A stretch of DNA of 64,000 bases from Sporosarcina sp. ACRSM. Lineage in GTDB: Bacteria > Bacillota > Bacilli > Bacillales_A > Planococcaceae. The stretch is taken from positions 62,001-126,000 of the forward strand of contig NZ_JAKRNU010000002.1 in assembly GCF_022346545.1 (NCBI RefSeq), given 5' to 3'. This document shows positions 17,141 through 26,423 of this stretch, piece after piece; positions within the stretch are counted from its first letter, which is position 1, and every line of letters begins with the position of its first letter. Both the position numbers and the translations under genes were made by a program. The notes under the pieces were generated by a model. That model searched no databases. It was not told the DNA's origin and saw only the letters and a list, made by a program, of their open reading frames with translations.

Positions 17141-17263
17141 GGTTCTGCATTATTTGACGAAAAAAAGCGCCTTCCAAATCTGGACGCTTCATTCTGTAGT
17201 TCAAGTCGAGAAATTTTCTAAGTTGCTAAAGCTCTTTCTTTATAAAATAAAGATAATCTTTAA

Positions 17264-17627
17264 CACGCCTTCCGAAAGAAGTCGCCCACTTCTAAACATT
17301 ACGGGCATAGCCCAGTGAAAGTGGGCGATGAATTTCGATTGGCGATAGCCAAACCTTGTTTTCACAGAACATTCGTGCTACATTATAGTCAAACATGCTC
17401 TTTGAAAACTGAAGATATGAGGTTGTGATAGGAAGAATGCTCTGTCACGTAAAATCTTCAAGCCACCAAAGAACTAGCTAACATGCTATTTTTTGTAGGG
17501 CAAGGTCGTGTCCGAATTCACGCCTGTGGAGATCAGGTAAGACCTAGTAGGGAAACCCGATAGGCTACGATCATTGAAACAGGAAGCTCCTTCTTCAACT
17601 TCGAAGAAGTAAGGAGGGGTCGTTCAC
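17264..17627 (+). mobile_element. tnpB-less IS200/IS605-type element with omegaRNA-like right end
   Basis: No transposase gene is present, but both ends look like those of IS1341/IS605-type elements. The left end has an imperfect subterminal palindrome, TCGCCCACTT paired with AAGTGGGCGA (about 17283-17329). The right end ends in a GC-rich hairpin followed by GTTCAC. Between them is a ribosome site (GGAAG) and a 14-codon ORF, MLCHVKSSSHQRTS, possibly what is left after an internal deletion fused the start and end of tnpB. CTTTAAC just precedes the left end. Boundaries are approximate; assignment relies on remembered similarity of the right-end sequence to such elements. Confidence 0.6.
17490..17627 (+). 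ncRNA. omegaRNA-like RNA scaffold without a linked tnpB
   Basis: The segment folds as a series of hairpins: AGGTC...GACCT enclosing CGTG...CACG and CCTG...CAGG, then CCTA...TAGG around a GGGAAACCC turn. A terminal CTCCTTCTTC/GAAGAAG-AAGGAG stem ends in GTTCAC. This succession resembles the 3' region of TnpB-associated omegaRNAs. In active systems the sequence directly downstream, here starting AACGCTGATTTCC, would be the guide. Whether it is transcribed is unknown. Confidence 0.5.
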
Positions 17628-17712
17628 AACGCTGATTTCCGTTTCTGATGGCTCCATTTCCTCACTCCCTATTTTTGAAATAAAGAAGGGCAGCGAATGC
17701 CACATTGCAATG

Positions 17713-17823
17713 CTATCCTTTAGTTTTCAGCCACTTGTGCGTCACTCGATGCTTTTCAGCACGGGAGTTTCCACTCCTACGCGATTTTGGTCGAACCGTG
17801 TAATCTTCCTGAAATATATGGGT
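17713..17823 (-). pseudogene. Possible C-terminal gene relic
   Basis: A 36-codon open frame without a start codon runs between stops and ends in a basic, natural-looking tail (RAEKHRVTHKWLKTKG). It has an in-frame TGA directly upstream. No family is recognised. It may be debris beside the inserted element, or chance. Confidence 0.25.
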
Positions 17824-17947
17824 TCATTTATTGCAATTCATTAACAAATTGGTAACATTTTACTGAAAATGGACATTAAATTATTTTTTAATGAGATAAT
17901 TCTTTTACAACTATTTGGTTGTTTATGACATAAATTGGAGGTGACTC

Positions 17948-18118
17948 ATGTTTGTAATCATTCGAACCGTTGATGGTGAAACAGAGACCTTGAAGGATTC
18001 AAGTACACAGTCGGACAAAACTTTTGCTGATTACTACGCGGCAGAATTATTAGTGCAACAGCTGAACCAAAAGATAGTTCCCTTCAAACATTGGAAGGTT
18101 TCCGAAAAATTAAAATAA
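17948..18118 (+). CDS. Small protein of unknown function (56 aa)
   Basis: ATG at 17948 is preceded by a near-ideal GGAGGTGA at 4-5 nt spacing, and a strong hairpin terminator lies 22 bp after the stop, so this is a self-contained unit. The protein starts MFVIIRTVDGETETLKDSS, is polar and mixed alpha/beta, and has no signal peptide or membrane helix. The middle reads DKTFADYYAAELLVQQLNQ. I do not recognise the family. Confidence 0.65.
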   Translation: MFVIIRTVDGETETLKDSSTQSDKTFADYYAAELLVQQLNQKIVPFKHWKVSEKLK

Positions 18119-18139
18119 ATAATTCAAGTGTCTATGCTT

Positions 18140-18171
18140 AAGACTGCTGATCAACTACGATCGGCAGTCTT
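18140..18171 (+). terminator. Terminator after the 56-aa gene
   Basis: AAGACTGC (18140-18147) pairs with GCAGTCTT (18164-18171), with an inner GATC/GATC extension. TTTTG follows on the plus strand. Confidence 0.75.
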
Positions 18172-18182
18172 TTGCGTCATAT

Positions 18183-18275
18183 TCAGTATACTAAGGTTTC
18201 GGCTATACCAAAATTTTTAAAACCCATTGATTTTAAATATTGTATGCGTTCATTGAATTGATTTTTTGTCATCAT
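18183..18275 (-). CDS. Possible 30-residue ORF
   Basis: A tandem ATG-ATG start is preceded by TTGAGGTGAAAG, a good ribosome site, and encodes MMTKNQFNERIQYLKSMG followed by a short tail. The composition is protein-like, but there is no recognised family. It may be a microprotein or the 5' remnant of a lost gene. Confidence 0.35.
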   Translation of the reverse strand: MMTKNQFNERIQYLKSMGFKNFGIAETLVY

Positions 18276-18323
18276 ATCTTTCACCTCAATTTTTTTTTAC
18301 GCTACTCAGTTGAATAGAGAAAA

Positions 18324-18368
18324 AGACTGTAGGCAAAATCGAAGAATTCCCGACTTTGCCTACAGTCT
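18324..18368 (-). terminator. Terminator after the Spo0M-like gene
   Basis: A 14-bp perfect stem (18324-18337 with 18355-18368) is followed by TTTTTCTC on the minus strand. A smaller hairpin with GCGCCTTGAGG lies between it and the stop. Confidence 0.8.
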
Positions 18369-18407
18369 AAAACGCCCTTCACCTCAAGGCGCGTTTGTTA
18401 AATCATG

Positions 18408-18785
18408 TTATGCATAACTGATTCGGTCTTCATCTTGCAACGTCATGCCATCTTTCAAATACACGGTTGTCCGTAAGATGAGCATTTCGGCATCGGACTG
18501 GGTTTCCCATCTTTCATCAGGCACCATTTCAAATGCAATCATCCATGTCTCTTTTGACTTCGTGTCACTCATCAGTTCGGCGGAGTGTCTAGCGATGGCT
18601 GCTTCGTCTTTCCCTGAGCGCTTCAACAAACTGATTTCAATATAGTCGATCAGTTCTTCGCTTCCTTCCCCCTCGATGTAAACCGTACCCGATAACGTTT
18701 CTCCAAATGCCATATTCGGACCATCGATGTTTGTTTCAATCGTTAATGTTCCATGTTCAATCTTCGATAGAAATTGAATCACCAT
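18408..18785 (-). CDS. Short Spo0M-like arrestin-fold protein
   Basis: A 125-residue protein whose centre, GETLSGTVYIEGEGSEELIDYIEISLLKR (about 28-56), closely follows the N-terminal domain of Spo0M (PGEEVxGxVxxxGGxxxQxIDxIxxxLxxx). Spo0M proteins are about twice this long, so this is a one-domain version. It ends cleanly and has its own terminator, so truncation by mutation is not evident. Its start overlaps the end of the permease gene by 7 bp, indicating co-transcription. Spo0M-type proteins affect sporulation or cell-surface organisation; the role here is unknown. Confidence 0.65.
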   Translation of the reverse strand: MVIQFLSKIEHGTLTIETNIDGPNMAFGETLSGTVYIEGEGSEELIDYIEISLLKRSGKDEAAIARHSAELMSDTKSKETWMIAFEMVPDERWETQSDAEMLILRTTVYLKDGMTLQDEDRISYA

Positions 18786-20023
18786 TTCTCTTCCTCCGCT
18801 TCTTGACTATCGGAATGTTCATAATGTAGATTTTCATTAGCTTCATATCTATTATACCGCATTTTGAATAATTTGAATAAATGAGTGACGACCACTTTCA
18901 ACAATGCATAGCCCGGTATCCCGAGAATGACACCTGCCACCCCGAAAATCGAACCTGCTGTTAGCAAAACAAAAATAATGGTAATCGGATGGATATGTAA
19001 TGATTTACCCATAATTTGAGGGGATATAAACTTCCCTTCCACTAGCTGAACAATCGTCCAGACAACCGCCAATTTGATGAGCATCAACGGTGAAGTGACA
19101 ATTGCAATGATGACAGCGGGGGTAATGGCAATGATAGGACCTAAATAAGGGACAACACTTGTAAACATGGCCAGCACACCGAGTAACAGTGCATATTTCA
19201 TGCCGATAATGAAAAATCCGATGGAAACCATAATACCGATACACATGGCTACAAGGATTTGCCCTTGGACATAGGAACTGATTTGGCGATCCGCATCGTG
19301 AAAAATGATTTTCGCATCGTCCCGCATACGAGGCGGTAACATTTTTAAAATATGTTTCGGAAGTTTTTCCCCATCCTTCAATAAGTAAAATAAAATGAAT
19401 GGAACAGTAACAATGGCCAGAACAAAGCCTGTCAACGCGGATATGAAAGAGGTCACTCCGGTTGCAATTCCGCCAAGCGTATCAGTAAAGAGCTTCCCGA
19501 TATTCCCTTGGATGGATTCTAATATCATATTGACATTGATATCCAGTCCTTCATAATAAGAAGCGAAAATGGATGAGCGTAAAAAAGCGTCTGTATTGAT
19601 GAGTAATTCACTGAAATAAGTAGGGAATTCCTCAACAAGATTATGGAACTGGATTTTTAAAAATGGATAAACCAGAAAGACAAGCAGTGTTACGAGACCA
19701 GCAACACCAAGGAATAGGATCAAGATCCCCCAGATGCGCGGTATTTTGATTTTTTCCAACAAGCGCAAAACCGGTCGCAACAAATAATAAGCAATCGTCG
19801 CTAGTAAAACCGGTAATACAACGGTTGAAAAGAAGACCGTAATCGGATAAAAAATGAAAGAAATCCGATTGAAAATCAGTATGATCAAACCGATCAGTAA
19901 AATGGAAATGAGGACGAACAACGTACTTCGTCCCCCGAGAAATCGAATCACATTAGATGCTTGTCCGGGTTTCCGGTCCGCTTCAATTCTGTTAGTTGTT
20001 TTACCTTCTTCATTCAATCCCAT
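18779..20023 (-). CDS. AI-2E family transporter (permease)
   Basis: A 414-residue membrane protein of the AI-2E/PerM family. It has two N-terminal helices (RSTLFVLISILLIGLIILIF), a soluble central region, then helices with LKDGEKLPKHILKMLPPR, an SYVQGQILVAMCIG motif and a C-terminal PYLGPIIAITPA segment characteristic of the family. The second of two in-frame ATGs (20023) has the better-spaced GGAAGGGG. Members export diverse small molecules or act as Na+/H+ antiporters; the named substrate autoinducer-2 applies to few. It lies 20 bp after the LCP gene and overlaps the Spo0M-like gene. Confidence 0.9.
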   Translation of the reverse strand: MGLNEEGKTTNRIEADRKPGQASNVIRFLGGRSTLFVLISILLIGLIILIFNRISFIFYPITVFFSTVVLPVLLATIAYYLLRPVLRLLEKIKIPRIWGILILFLGVAGLVTLLVFLVYPFLKIQFHNLVEEFPTYFSELLINTDAFLRSSIFASYYEGLDINVNMILESIQGNIGKLFTDTLGGIATGVTSFISALTGFVLAIVTVPFILFYLLKDGEKLPKHILKMLPPRMRDDAKIIFHDADRQISSYVQGQILVAMCIGIMVSIGFFIIGMKYALLLGVLAMFTSVVPYLGPIIAITPAVIIAIVTSPLMLIKLAVVWTIVQLVEGKFISPQIMGKSLHIHPITIIFVLLTAGSIFGVAGVILGIPGYALLKVVVTHLFKLFKMRYNRYEANENLHYEHSDSQEAEEEKW

Positions 20024-20048
20024 AGACATCCCCTTCCCTACTTAACGT

Positions 20049-21008
20049 TCAATCCAATTGCATGCCAAGGAAATTGGCAATCGCGTCTTTGTTTTTTTCT
20101 ACATCCAATTCAATAACGGAACCTGCGTGCGAATAACTTGCGAATGAATACGTCCCTTCCACTGGAACCGTCATCGTTTCAATGTCTGCCCCCTTATTCA
20201 ATAACAGAGTCATGGCCCGTGTAATTTCTTCTTTAGATGACAAATCCGTTTTGATGAATCCGGTTAAGGCGCCGGCCAGTTTCGGTACGTTGGCGATCAT
20301 GCCAGGTCGCATCGCTTCCTCTTTCATCGCGGAAATGACTTCCTGTTGGCGTGCCACACGGCCAAAATCCCCTTCGGCATCCGCACGGAATCGAGCATAG
20401 CCAAGCAGTTCCTGTCCATTTAATCTCTTTTTCCCCGGCGTTAATGTCACACCGATTTTTTCGGACATTTCTTTTTTGACATCGATTTCTACACCTTTTG
20501 GAAAAGCGATATCGACAATCGATTCAAAATTATCGAAGTCCACGATGGCATAATGATGGATCGGTATGCCGAACATACCTGTAATTGTATCCTTCGCCGT
20601 CTGGACACCGTTTAAATAGTAGGCAGTATTCAGTTTATAGGATTTGTAGCCTGGAATATCTGCATAAATATCACGCATGAACGATACAAGGCGCATCGTT
20701 TTTTCCCCTTTATCCCAAGAAAGCACCATCATCGTATCAGTGCGGGATCTGCCACTTCCATCATTATCTACACCTAACAACAAATAATTCTCAATAGACG
20801 TATATTTCGGATCCACCGCGTCTCCTTGGAATGATCCCGGATCGATGACATTACCTTTTGCAATCGATTTACCTGCATTGTATTGAATGAGGGAATAAAA
20901 TCCTACTGCGATAAAACATAATGTAGCGAGTGTAAAAATGACCCTGCCGACCCGTAGTTTTCTTTTCCTTCTTCTTTTCGGAATAGGTCCTTCGTATTGA
21001 TCTTCCAT
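20049..21008 (-). CDS. LytR-CpsA-Psr (LCP) family cell-wall ligase
   Basis: A 319-residue protein with a basic N-terminus (KRRRKRKLRVGR), one membrane helix (about 25-45) and an extracellular LCP domain. It contains the conserved DGSGRSRTDTMMVLSWD, MRDIYADIPG and LNGQELLGYARFRADAEGDFGR RxxQ segments that hold the polyprenyl pyrophosphate and metal. LCP enzymes transfer wall teichoic acid or other glycopolymers from lipid carriers to peptidoglycan. GGGGGAG precedes the ATG. A TATAAT with TGG extension lies at 21083-21088 on the minus strand, a plausible promoter for the LCP-permease-Spo0M-like unit. Confidence 0.92.
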   Translation of the reverse strand: MEDQYEGPIPKRRRKRKLRVGRVIFTLATLCFIAVGFYSLIQYNAGKSIAKGNVIDPGSFQGDAVDPKYTSIENYLLLGVDNDGSGRSRTDTMMVLSWDKGEKTMRLVSFMRDIYADIPGYKSYKLNTAYYLNGVQTAKDTITGMFGIPIHHYAIVDFDNFESIVDIAFPKGVEIDVKKEMSEKIGVTLTPGKKRLNGQELLGYARFRADAEGDFGRVARQQEVISAMKEEAMRPGMIANVPKLAGALTGFIKTDLSSKEEITRAMTLLLNKGADIETMTVPVEGTYSFASYSHAGSVIELDVEKNKDAIANFLGMQLD

Positions 21009-21290
21009 TGATTGACTCCCCCAAAAAATGATCTTGCCAATAGGACGAACGAAAATTCTCTTGGTTGCGTCCCCTTGCGATCATTATACCATGGCGGTCT
21101 GTCGGAATTCCGGTAAATTGATTTTGCTTCATGGATTGTGGTCAATTTCTTTCAGTTACGTTCTATTCGCCAATGCCTCCTTCTGCATGCTCCTTTGTGG
21201 GAACAACGAACACCATGACATTTTCCCAGTTCCTCCTCACAACTCCACATATAATACATTGATGTCCGTGCGAAAAGGGGGGTGTACAAT

Positions 21291-21395
21291 ATGGGACGTG
21301 AATACTGCGGAGGCGAAGGCTATAATTCTTCTTTTGCCTTGATTGTTGTGCTTTTCATTTTATTAATTATCATTGGCGCGAGCTTTGTATACTAA
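21291..21395 (+). CDS. YjcZ-family small sporulation protein
   Basis: A 34-residue protein, MGREYCGGEGYNSSFALIVV followed by a hydrophobic tail ending in GASFVY. It has the YjcZ hallmark of a Gly/Tyr-rich head and a single membrane helix with an LFILLIIIG core. AAGGGGGGTG precedes the ATG. Upstream, CATATAATA (21248-21256) resembles a mother-cell sigma (sigma-K/E) -10 element, fitting known expression of family members in sporulation. A hairpin terminator lies at 21443-21468. It is too short for ordinary ORF cut-offs. Confidence 0.85.
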   Translation: MGREYCGGEGYNSSFALIVVLFILLIIIGASFVY

Positions 21396-21442
21396 AAAAA
21401 CGAGATTTAAGAAAAGGCACCGCTCAATGGGACACCTCTAAG

Positions 21443-21468
21443 ATAAGGGCGCTTACAGGCGCTCTTAT
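21443..21468 (+). terminator. Terminator after yjcZ-like gene
   Basis: ATAAGGGCGC (21443-21452) pairs with GCGCTCTTAT (21459-21468), allowing one G-T pair, followed by TTCGTTTGTTT. Confidence 0.65.
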
Positions 21469-21533
21469 TTCGTTTGTTTCCCTTCTTCTTATGATACAAT
21501 TCAAATAGATCGCTATGAAGGGTGTTGCTGATT

Positions 21534-22064
21534 TTGACAGGTAAGAAATTAGAAAAAGCCGCATTTGCAGGCGGCTGTTTTTGGTGCATGGTGAAACCGT
21601 TCAAAGAATGGGACGGCATTGAAGACGTTGTATCCGGTTATATGGGTGGTCATGTTGAAAATCCTACATATGAAGATGTTAAAAAAGGTGACTCCGGGCA
21701 TTTGGAAGTCGTCGAGATTACATATGATCCTGCCGTCTTCTCCTATGAACAATTATTGGAGGTGTACTGGCAGCAAATTGACCCGACGGATGCGGAAGGA
21801 CAATTTCATGATCGTGGCCATTCCTACACCACCGCCATCTTCCACTATTCGGATAAGCAACGTAAAATCGCAGAAGCGTCGAAAGAGAAACTGAGCACAA
21901 GCGGCATTTTCTCAAAACCGATCGTGACACCAATTCGTCCGGCAGAAACGTTTTACCGTGCAGAAGAGTATCATCAAGATTATTACGTGAAAGAAAAAGA
22001 ACATTATGAAGAAGACCGTGCACGTTCCGGACGGAATGAATTTATCGCGAACCATTGGTCATAA
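21534..22064 (+). CDS. msrA: Peptide methionine-S-sulfoxide reductase MsrA (copy 1)
   Basis: A 176-residue MsrA with the active-site [12 protein letters not shown] motif near residue 12, [15 protein letters not shown] near 80 and a C-terminal [22 protein letters not shown]. It reduces the S-epimer of methionine sulfoxide, with thioredoxin as electron donor. I prefer TTG at 21534, spaced 9 nt from AGGGTG; GTG at 21522 is an alternative adding four residues. This copy is monocistronic between terminators, unlike the second copy at 49468-49998, which is coupled to msrB. Confidence 0.92.
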   Translation: MTGKKLEKAAFAGGCFWCMVKPFKEWDGIEDVVSGYMGGHVENPTYEDVKKGDSGHLEVVEITYDPAVFSYEQLLEVYWQQIDPTDAEGQFHDRGHSYTTAIFHYSDKQRKIAEASKEKLSTSGIFSKPIVTPIRPAETFYRAEEYHQDYYVKEKEHYEEDRARSGRNEFIANHWS

Positions 22065-22075
22065 TGTCTCCTTTT

Positions 22076-22132
22076 ATGCATACAAAAAACGAGCCCGGTT
22101 ATGTTAAAACCCGGCTCGTTTTTTGTATGCAT
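22076..22132. terminator. Very long bidirectional terminator
   Basis: Arms 22076-22100 and 22108-22132 form a 25-bp stem with a single C-C mismatch. A6 and T6 runs are built into the stem, giving T-tracts in both directions between convergent msrA and MFS genes. Confidence 0.85.
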
Positions 22133-22139
22133 GTCTTCC

Positions 22140-23336
22140 CTACTGGCTATTCTTTTTATCTCCGATCAAAAATGTCAGGATGAACATCAACACATACAGC
22201 ATCAGCATAATGATGAACGTATAATGATGATTGGAAGTCCAGTCATACATCAAAGCAATGAGGAGCGGCAATGACCCTCCCATGATGAACCCACCAGTTT
22301 GCATCATCGCTGTCCATTCATTCGTTTCTTCGGCCGTTTCTGTTTCATCAAGCGGGAACAATAACGCCGCCGGGAATAGGCCTCCAAGCGGAATGCCAAT
22401 GATGAACGCCCCTATCCACATAAGTGAGTGGATCCCCGTCCAAAACAGGATGATTGCCGTCATTCCTGAAATTAAAATGAACAGAAGCCAAAACTTTCGT
22501 GCTGGAAAACGTTGCATCAATAAGGGGATGAGGATATTCATAAAGATCTGGACAATCATCATAATACCAAGGAGTGTACTCGCCTGAAGCAAAGTCATTC
22601 CGGCGGACATGGCAATCGGTGCTAACCAAGTCGTAATGGAAAAGAATGCGGCTGATTGGGCGCCGAAAAAGAGAAGAAATAGCCACGCTTTCCAAGATTT
22701 CCACGGTGAGACTGCCTTTTTTCTCTTTTTATTGACAGCTAATGGTGCTTGTTGACGAACTTTATTCTGCCCTTTAACGGCTAAAAACCAAGAGACGAAA
22801 CCGATGAACGCCAATACAGCCCAAATGCTCAATGCGAAAAGATAAGATCCAGTCGCCTCATAAAAGACAGCAGTCAACCCCGCACTTGCTGCTGATCCAA
22901 CGCCCATCCCAAATGAATAAATGCCGATAACCGATGCGGCGCGATCAGGAAAGTTTTGTTTGATCATTGCGGATAAAAGCGGTCCGATGACTGCGATCGC
23001 GATGCCAGCCACGAAAGCCGTACCCAACAACACCGGCAATCCCGTGACAAATCCCCGCAGCGCAGTTGTCAGGCCGATGAGCGTAATCATGACATACATC
23101 GTGCGTTTCAATCCGAATATCCGGTTCAACAACGGTGCCAATGACGCAAAAATCCCCATGCAGATGACAGGAATGGAGGTAAGAAGGGTGACTTGTGCAT
23201 TCGATAGCACCAGCTCCTCTCGAATCGTTTCAAGCATCGGTCCGATAGAGGTGATAGCGGGACGCATATTGACGGATATCGCGAAAATCGCGATCAGAAG
23301 GAAGACGGATTTTTGCTTCGTCATATTGTTAGACAT
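22140..23336 (-). CDS. MFS transporter, CynX/NimT (YycB-like) type
   Basis: About 398 residues with roughly 12 predicted membrane helices and a long basic cytoplasmic loop in the middle (near 195-215, NKKRKKAVSPWKSWKAW). The start region ISVNMRPAITSIGPML and following helices match the cyanate-transport-like CynX/NimT group; substrates are mostly unknown or azole-like compounds. Two in-frame ATGs exist; the second (23336) is better spaced from AAAGGG. It converges on msrA. Confidence 0.85.
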   Translation of the reverse strand: MSNNMTKQKSVFLLIAIFAISVNMRPAITSIGPMLETIREELVLSNAQVTLLTSIPVICMGIFASLAPLLNRIFGLKRTMYVMITLIGLTTALRGFVTGLPVLLGTAFVAGIAIAVIGPLLSAMIKQNFPDRAASVIGIYSFGMGVGSAASAGLTAVFYEATGSYLFALSIWAVLAFIGFVSWFLAVKGQNKVRQQAPLAVNKKRKKAVSPWKSWKAWLFLLFFGAQSAAFFSITTWLAPIAMSAGMTLLQASTLLGIMMIVQIFMNILIPLLMQRFPARKFWLLFILISGMTAIILFWTGIHSLMWIGAFIIGIPLGGLFPAALLFPLDETETAEETNEWTAMMQTGGFIMGGSLPLLIALMYDWTSNHHYTFIIMLMLYVLMFILTFLIGDKKNSQ

Positions 23337-23517
23337 TGACATTTCCCTTTCTATATTGGTAAAGCTTCTTGTTTGTTCAGCATGACAGCATGCAAAACGT
23401 AAAAATTCCCGCTCCTAGCATAACATCCTTCAGTCAATTCGTGTAGGCTTCCCCCTTGCAGTTTCAACAATAAACTTCCAGTCTTTCCCCATTTAGAATG
23501 ACGAAGTCAAAGAAAAA

Positions 23518-23544
23518 GCGATTGTTCGGAGATGGAACAATCGC
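23518..23544 (-). terminator. Terminator after the amidase
   Basis: GCGATTGTTC (23518-23527) pairs perfectly with GAACAATCGC (23535-23544); TTTTTC follows on the minus strand. Confidence 0.85.
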
Positions 23545-23556
23545 CATTTTCCTTTT

Positions 23557-24258
23557 CTACTTCCACTGATCGATGTACACTTTAAGCGCAAGTGCATCGT
23601 CGAGGGACAATTTGCCCGCTTTAAAATCGTTGAGCCATGTATCCGAAATTTTTCCCTCTTTCACGGCTTCTGTTAAGAACTGTTCAAAGGCTTGCTTTAA
23701 TGTTGCCGAACTTGGAGCAAACATGCGTATTTCCCCCTTTTTAGGTGTCGTTTGCTTTGGCGGCGCATTCAACTCTCTCAATTTTGCTGCAATCCGGTTT
23801 TTCACAGATTGTAATCGCCCTTCGCTTAGAATGCGATGGGGACATCGTTTACCTGACCAATCCCGATGCCATTTCACACGATCGACACTCCAACCATATT
23901 GTTTTAAAACATGAGCGATATAGATGACGGCATTTTCCTCCGCCGCCTCATATTTAGGGCCGCCTGATTGACTGTAGCAAATTTCAACTCCGATGCTTGC
24001 CCGATTCCCCTTCCCCTGTCCATCTCCGGCATGCCATGCATTGCGGTTAAATGGAATTGCTTGGACAACGTGGATATCATCGATTGCAACATGAAAGCTG
24101 ACAACTGATGTGTTTCTTGTCATGTAGGCGATCTCATTGAGCGCTGTCGCATCATTGGCTGTATTGTGAATCGTAATATATTCTGGCGTCATCGGAAATG
24201 TTGCTTTTAAAGGATACAAAGAGGTCGGGATATACCGATTGAGTTTTGTATAGGCCAT
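23557..24258 (-). CDS. N-acetylmuramoyl-L-alanine amidase (phage-lysin-like, Amidase_2 type)
   Basis: A 233-residue protein without signal peptide. The amidase_2 fold is recognised by TPEYITIHNTAND (zinc His), SFHVAIDD, AWHAGDGQGKGNRASIGVEIC and the C-terminal zinc region WHRDWSGKRCPHRIL. Lack of a signal peptide and the holin-like gene 34 bp upstream make this a lysis cassette of phage type. The C-terminal ~50 residues (after 180) are a helical segment ending in DDALALKVYIDQWK. That tail is similar in style to the tail of the second amidase at 59052-59861. AGAAGGG precedes the ATG. Confidence 0.88.
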   Translation of the reverse strand: MAYTKLNRYIPTSLYPLKATFPMTPEYITIHNTANDATALNEIAYMTRNTSVVSFHVAIDDIHVVQAIPFNRNAWHAGDGQGKGNRASIGVEICYSQSGGPKYEAAEENAVIYIAHVLKQYGWSVDRVKWHRDWSGKRCPHRILSEGRLQSVKNRIAAKLRELNAPPKQTTPKKGEIRMFAPSSATLKQAFEQFLTEAVKEGKISDTWLNDFKAGKLSLDDALALKVYIDQWK

Positions 24259-24292
24259 TTAATTCCCTTCTTTACCTAAGATTGTGAAACGT

Positions 24293-24538
24293 TCATTCCT
24301 CACTCTTTTCGACCGTATTTTTCGCCCCTGAATACAACCCTGAAGCGGATAACCCTAACATGGCACCGACGAGTATCCCCTGCTTTACATCGAAGTCGGC
24401 CACATAGACGACCCCTACGGCAATCCCGATGAACAAAGCGATAAACGGTAATACTTTTTTATTGACGCCAGCCCTTTTAAACAACTCCACAATACCCAAA
24501 ATCAATGGAATGATCACTACGTCATAGATTTCAAACAT
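24293..24538 (-). CDS. Holin-like small membrane protein
   Basis: An 81-residue protein with two or three hydrophobic segments (about 8-20, 29-48 and 54-70) and a charged C-terminus (KNTVEKSEE), the profile of phage or PBSX-type holins. It is directly upstream of the amidase gene on the same strand, as in phage lysis modules. GAGGTGAGG precedes the ATG. No other phage genes flank the pair, so it may be a domesticated lysis or mother-cell lysis cassette. Confidence 0.7.
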   Translation of the reverse strand: MFEIYDVVIIPLILGIVELFKRAGVNKKVLPFIALFIGIAVGVVYVADFDVKQGILVGAMLGLSASGLYSGAKNTVEKSEE

Positions 24539-24674
24539 TTCCTCACCTCTTTCCCTTAGATTATTTTATGAAGAGCTTTGTCCATTCGGTAACGGCCTGC
24601 TTCCCGCATACCTATCCTTAATTTCACATCTATTCCAACGTCTTTGAACATTGGTAGTGTCCTTAAATTCGTGC

Positions 24675-24680
24675 TATAAT
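24675..24680 (+). promoter_or_regulatory. Extended -10 promoter of the ABC-F gene
   Basis: TGCTATAAT (TGn extension plus TATAAT) lies 31 bp before the ATG, with TTGGTA 18 nt upstream as a weak -35. GGGGG serves as ribosome site. Confidence 0.6.
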
Positions 24681-24710
24681 AGGAGCATTGTGAATTTAGG
24701 GGGATTTTGA

Positions 24711-26312
<1,602 letters not shown>

Positions 26313-26318
26313 TTCTTC

Positions 26319-26353
26319 AAAAAGTCGTCATCTTAAACAGGTGGCGACTTTTT
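26319..26353 (+). terminator. Terminator after the ABC-F gene
   Basis: AAAAAGTCG (26319-26327) pairs with CGACTTTTT (26345-26353), with an inner CATC/GGTGG pairing; followed by further Ts. Confidence 0.8.
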
Positions 26354-26423
26354 TTAAATCGTGAATCCACTACCGGCATGGATTCCCCATGATGGGGTAT
26401 ACCTAGGGAAAGGAGTGGTCTTG

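Noticed and set aside
17103..17318. 71-codon plus-strand frame upstream of and inside the IS-like element
   Set aside because: No ribosome site, and it runs through the marR promoter and the element's left-end palindrome.
23557..24538. A prophage
   Set aside because: Only a holin and an amidase are present; flanking genes are ordinary chromosomal genes and no integrase or structural genes are seen.
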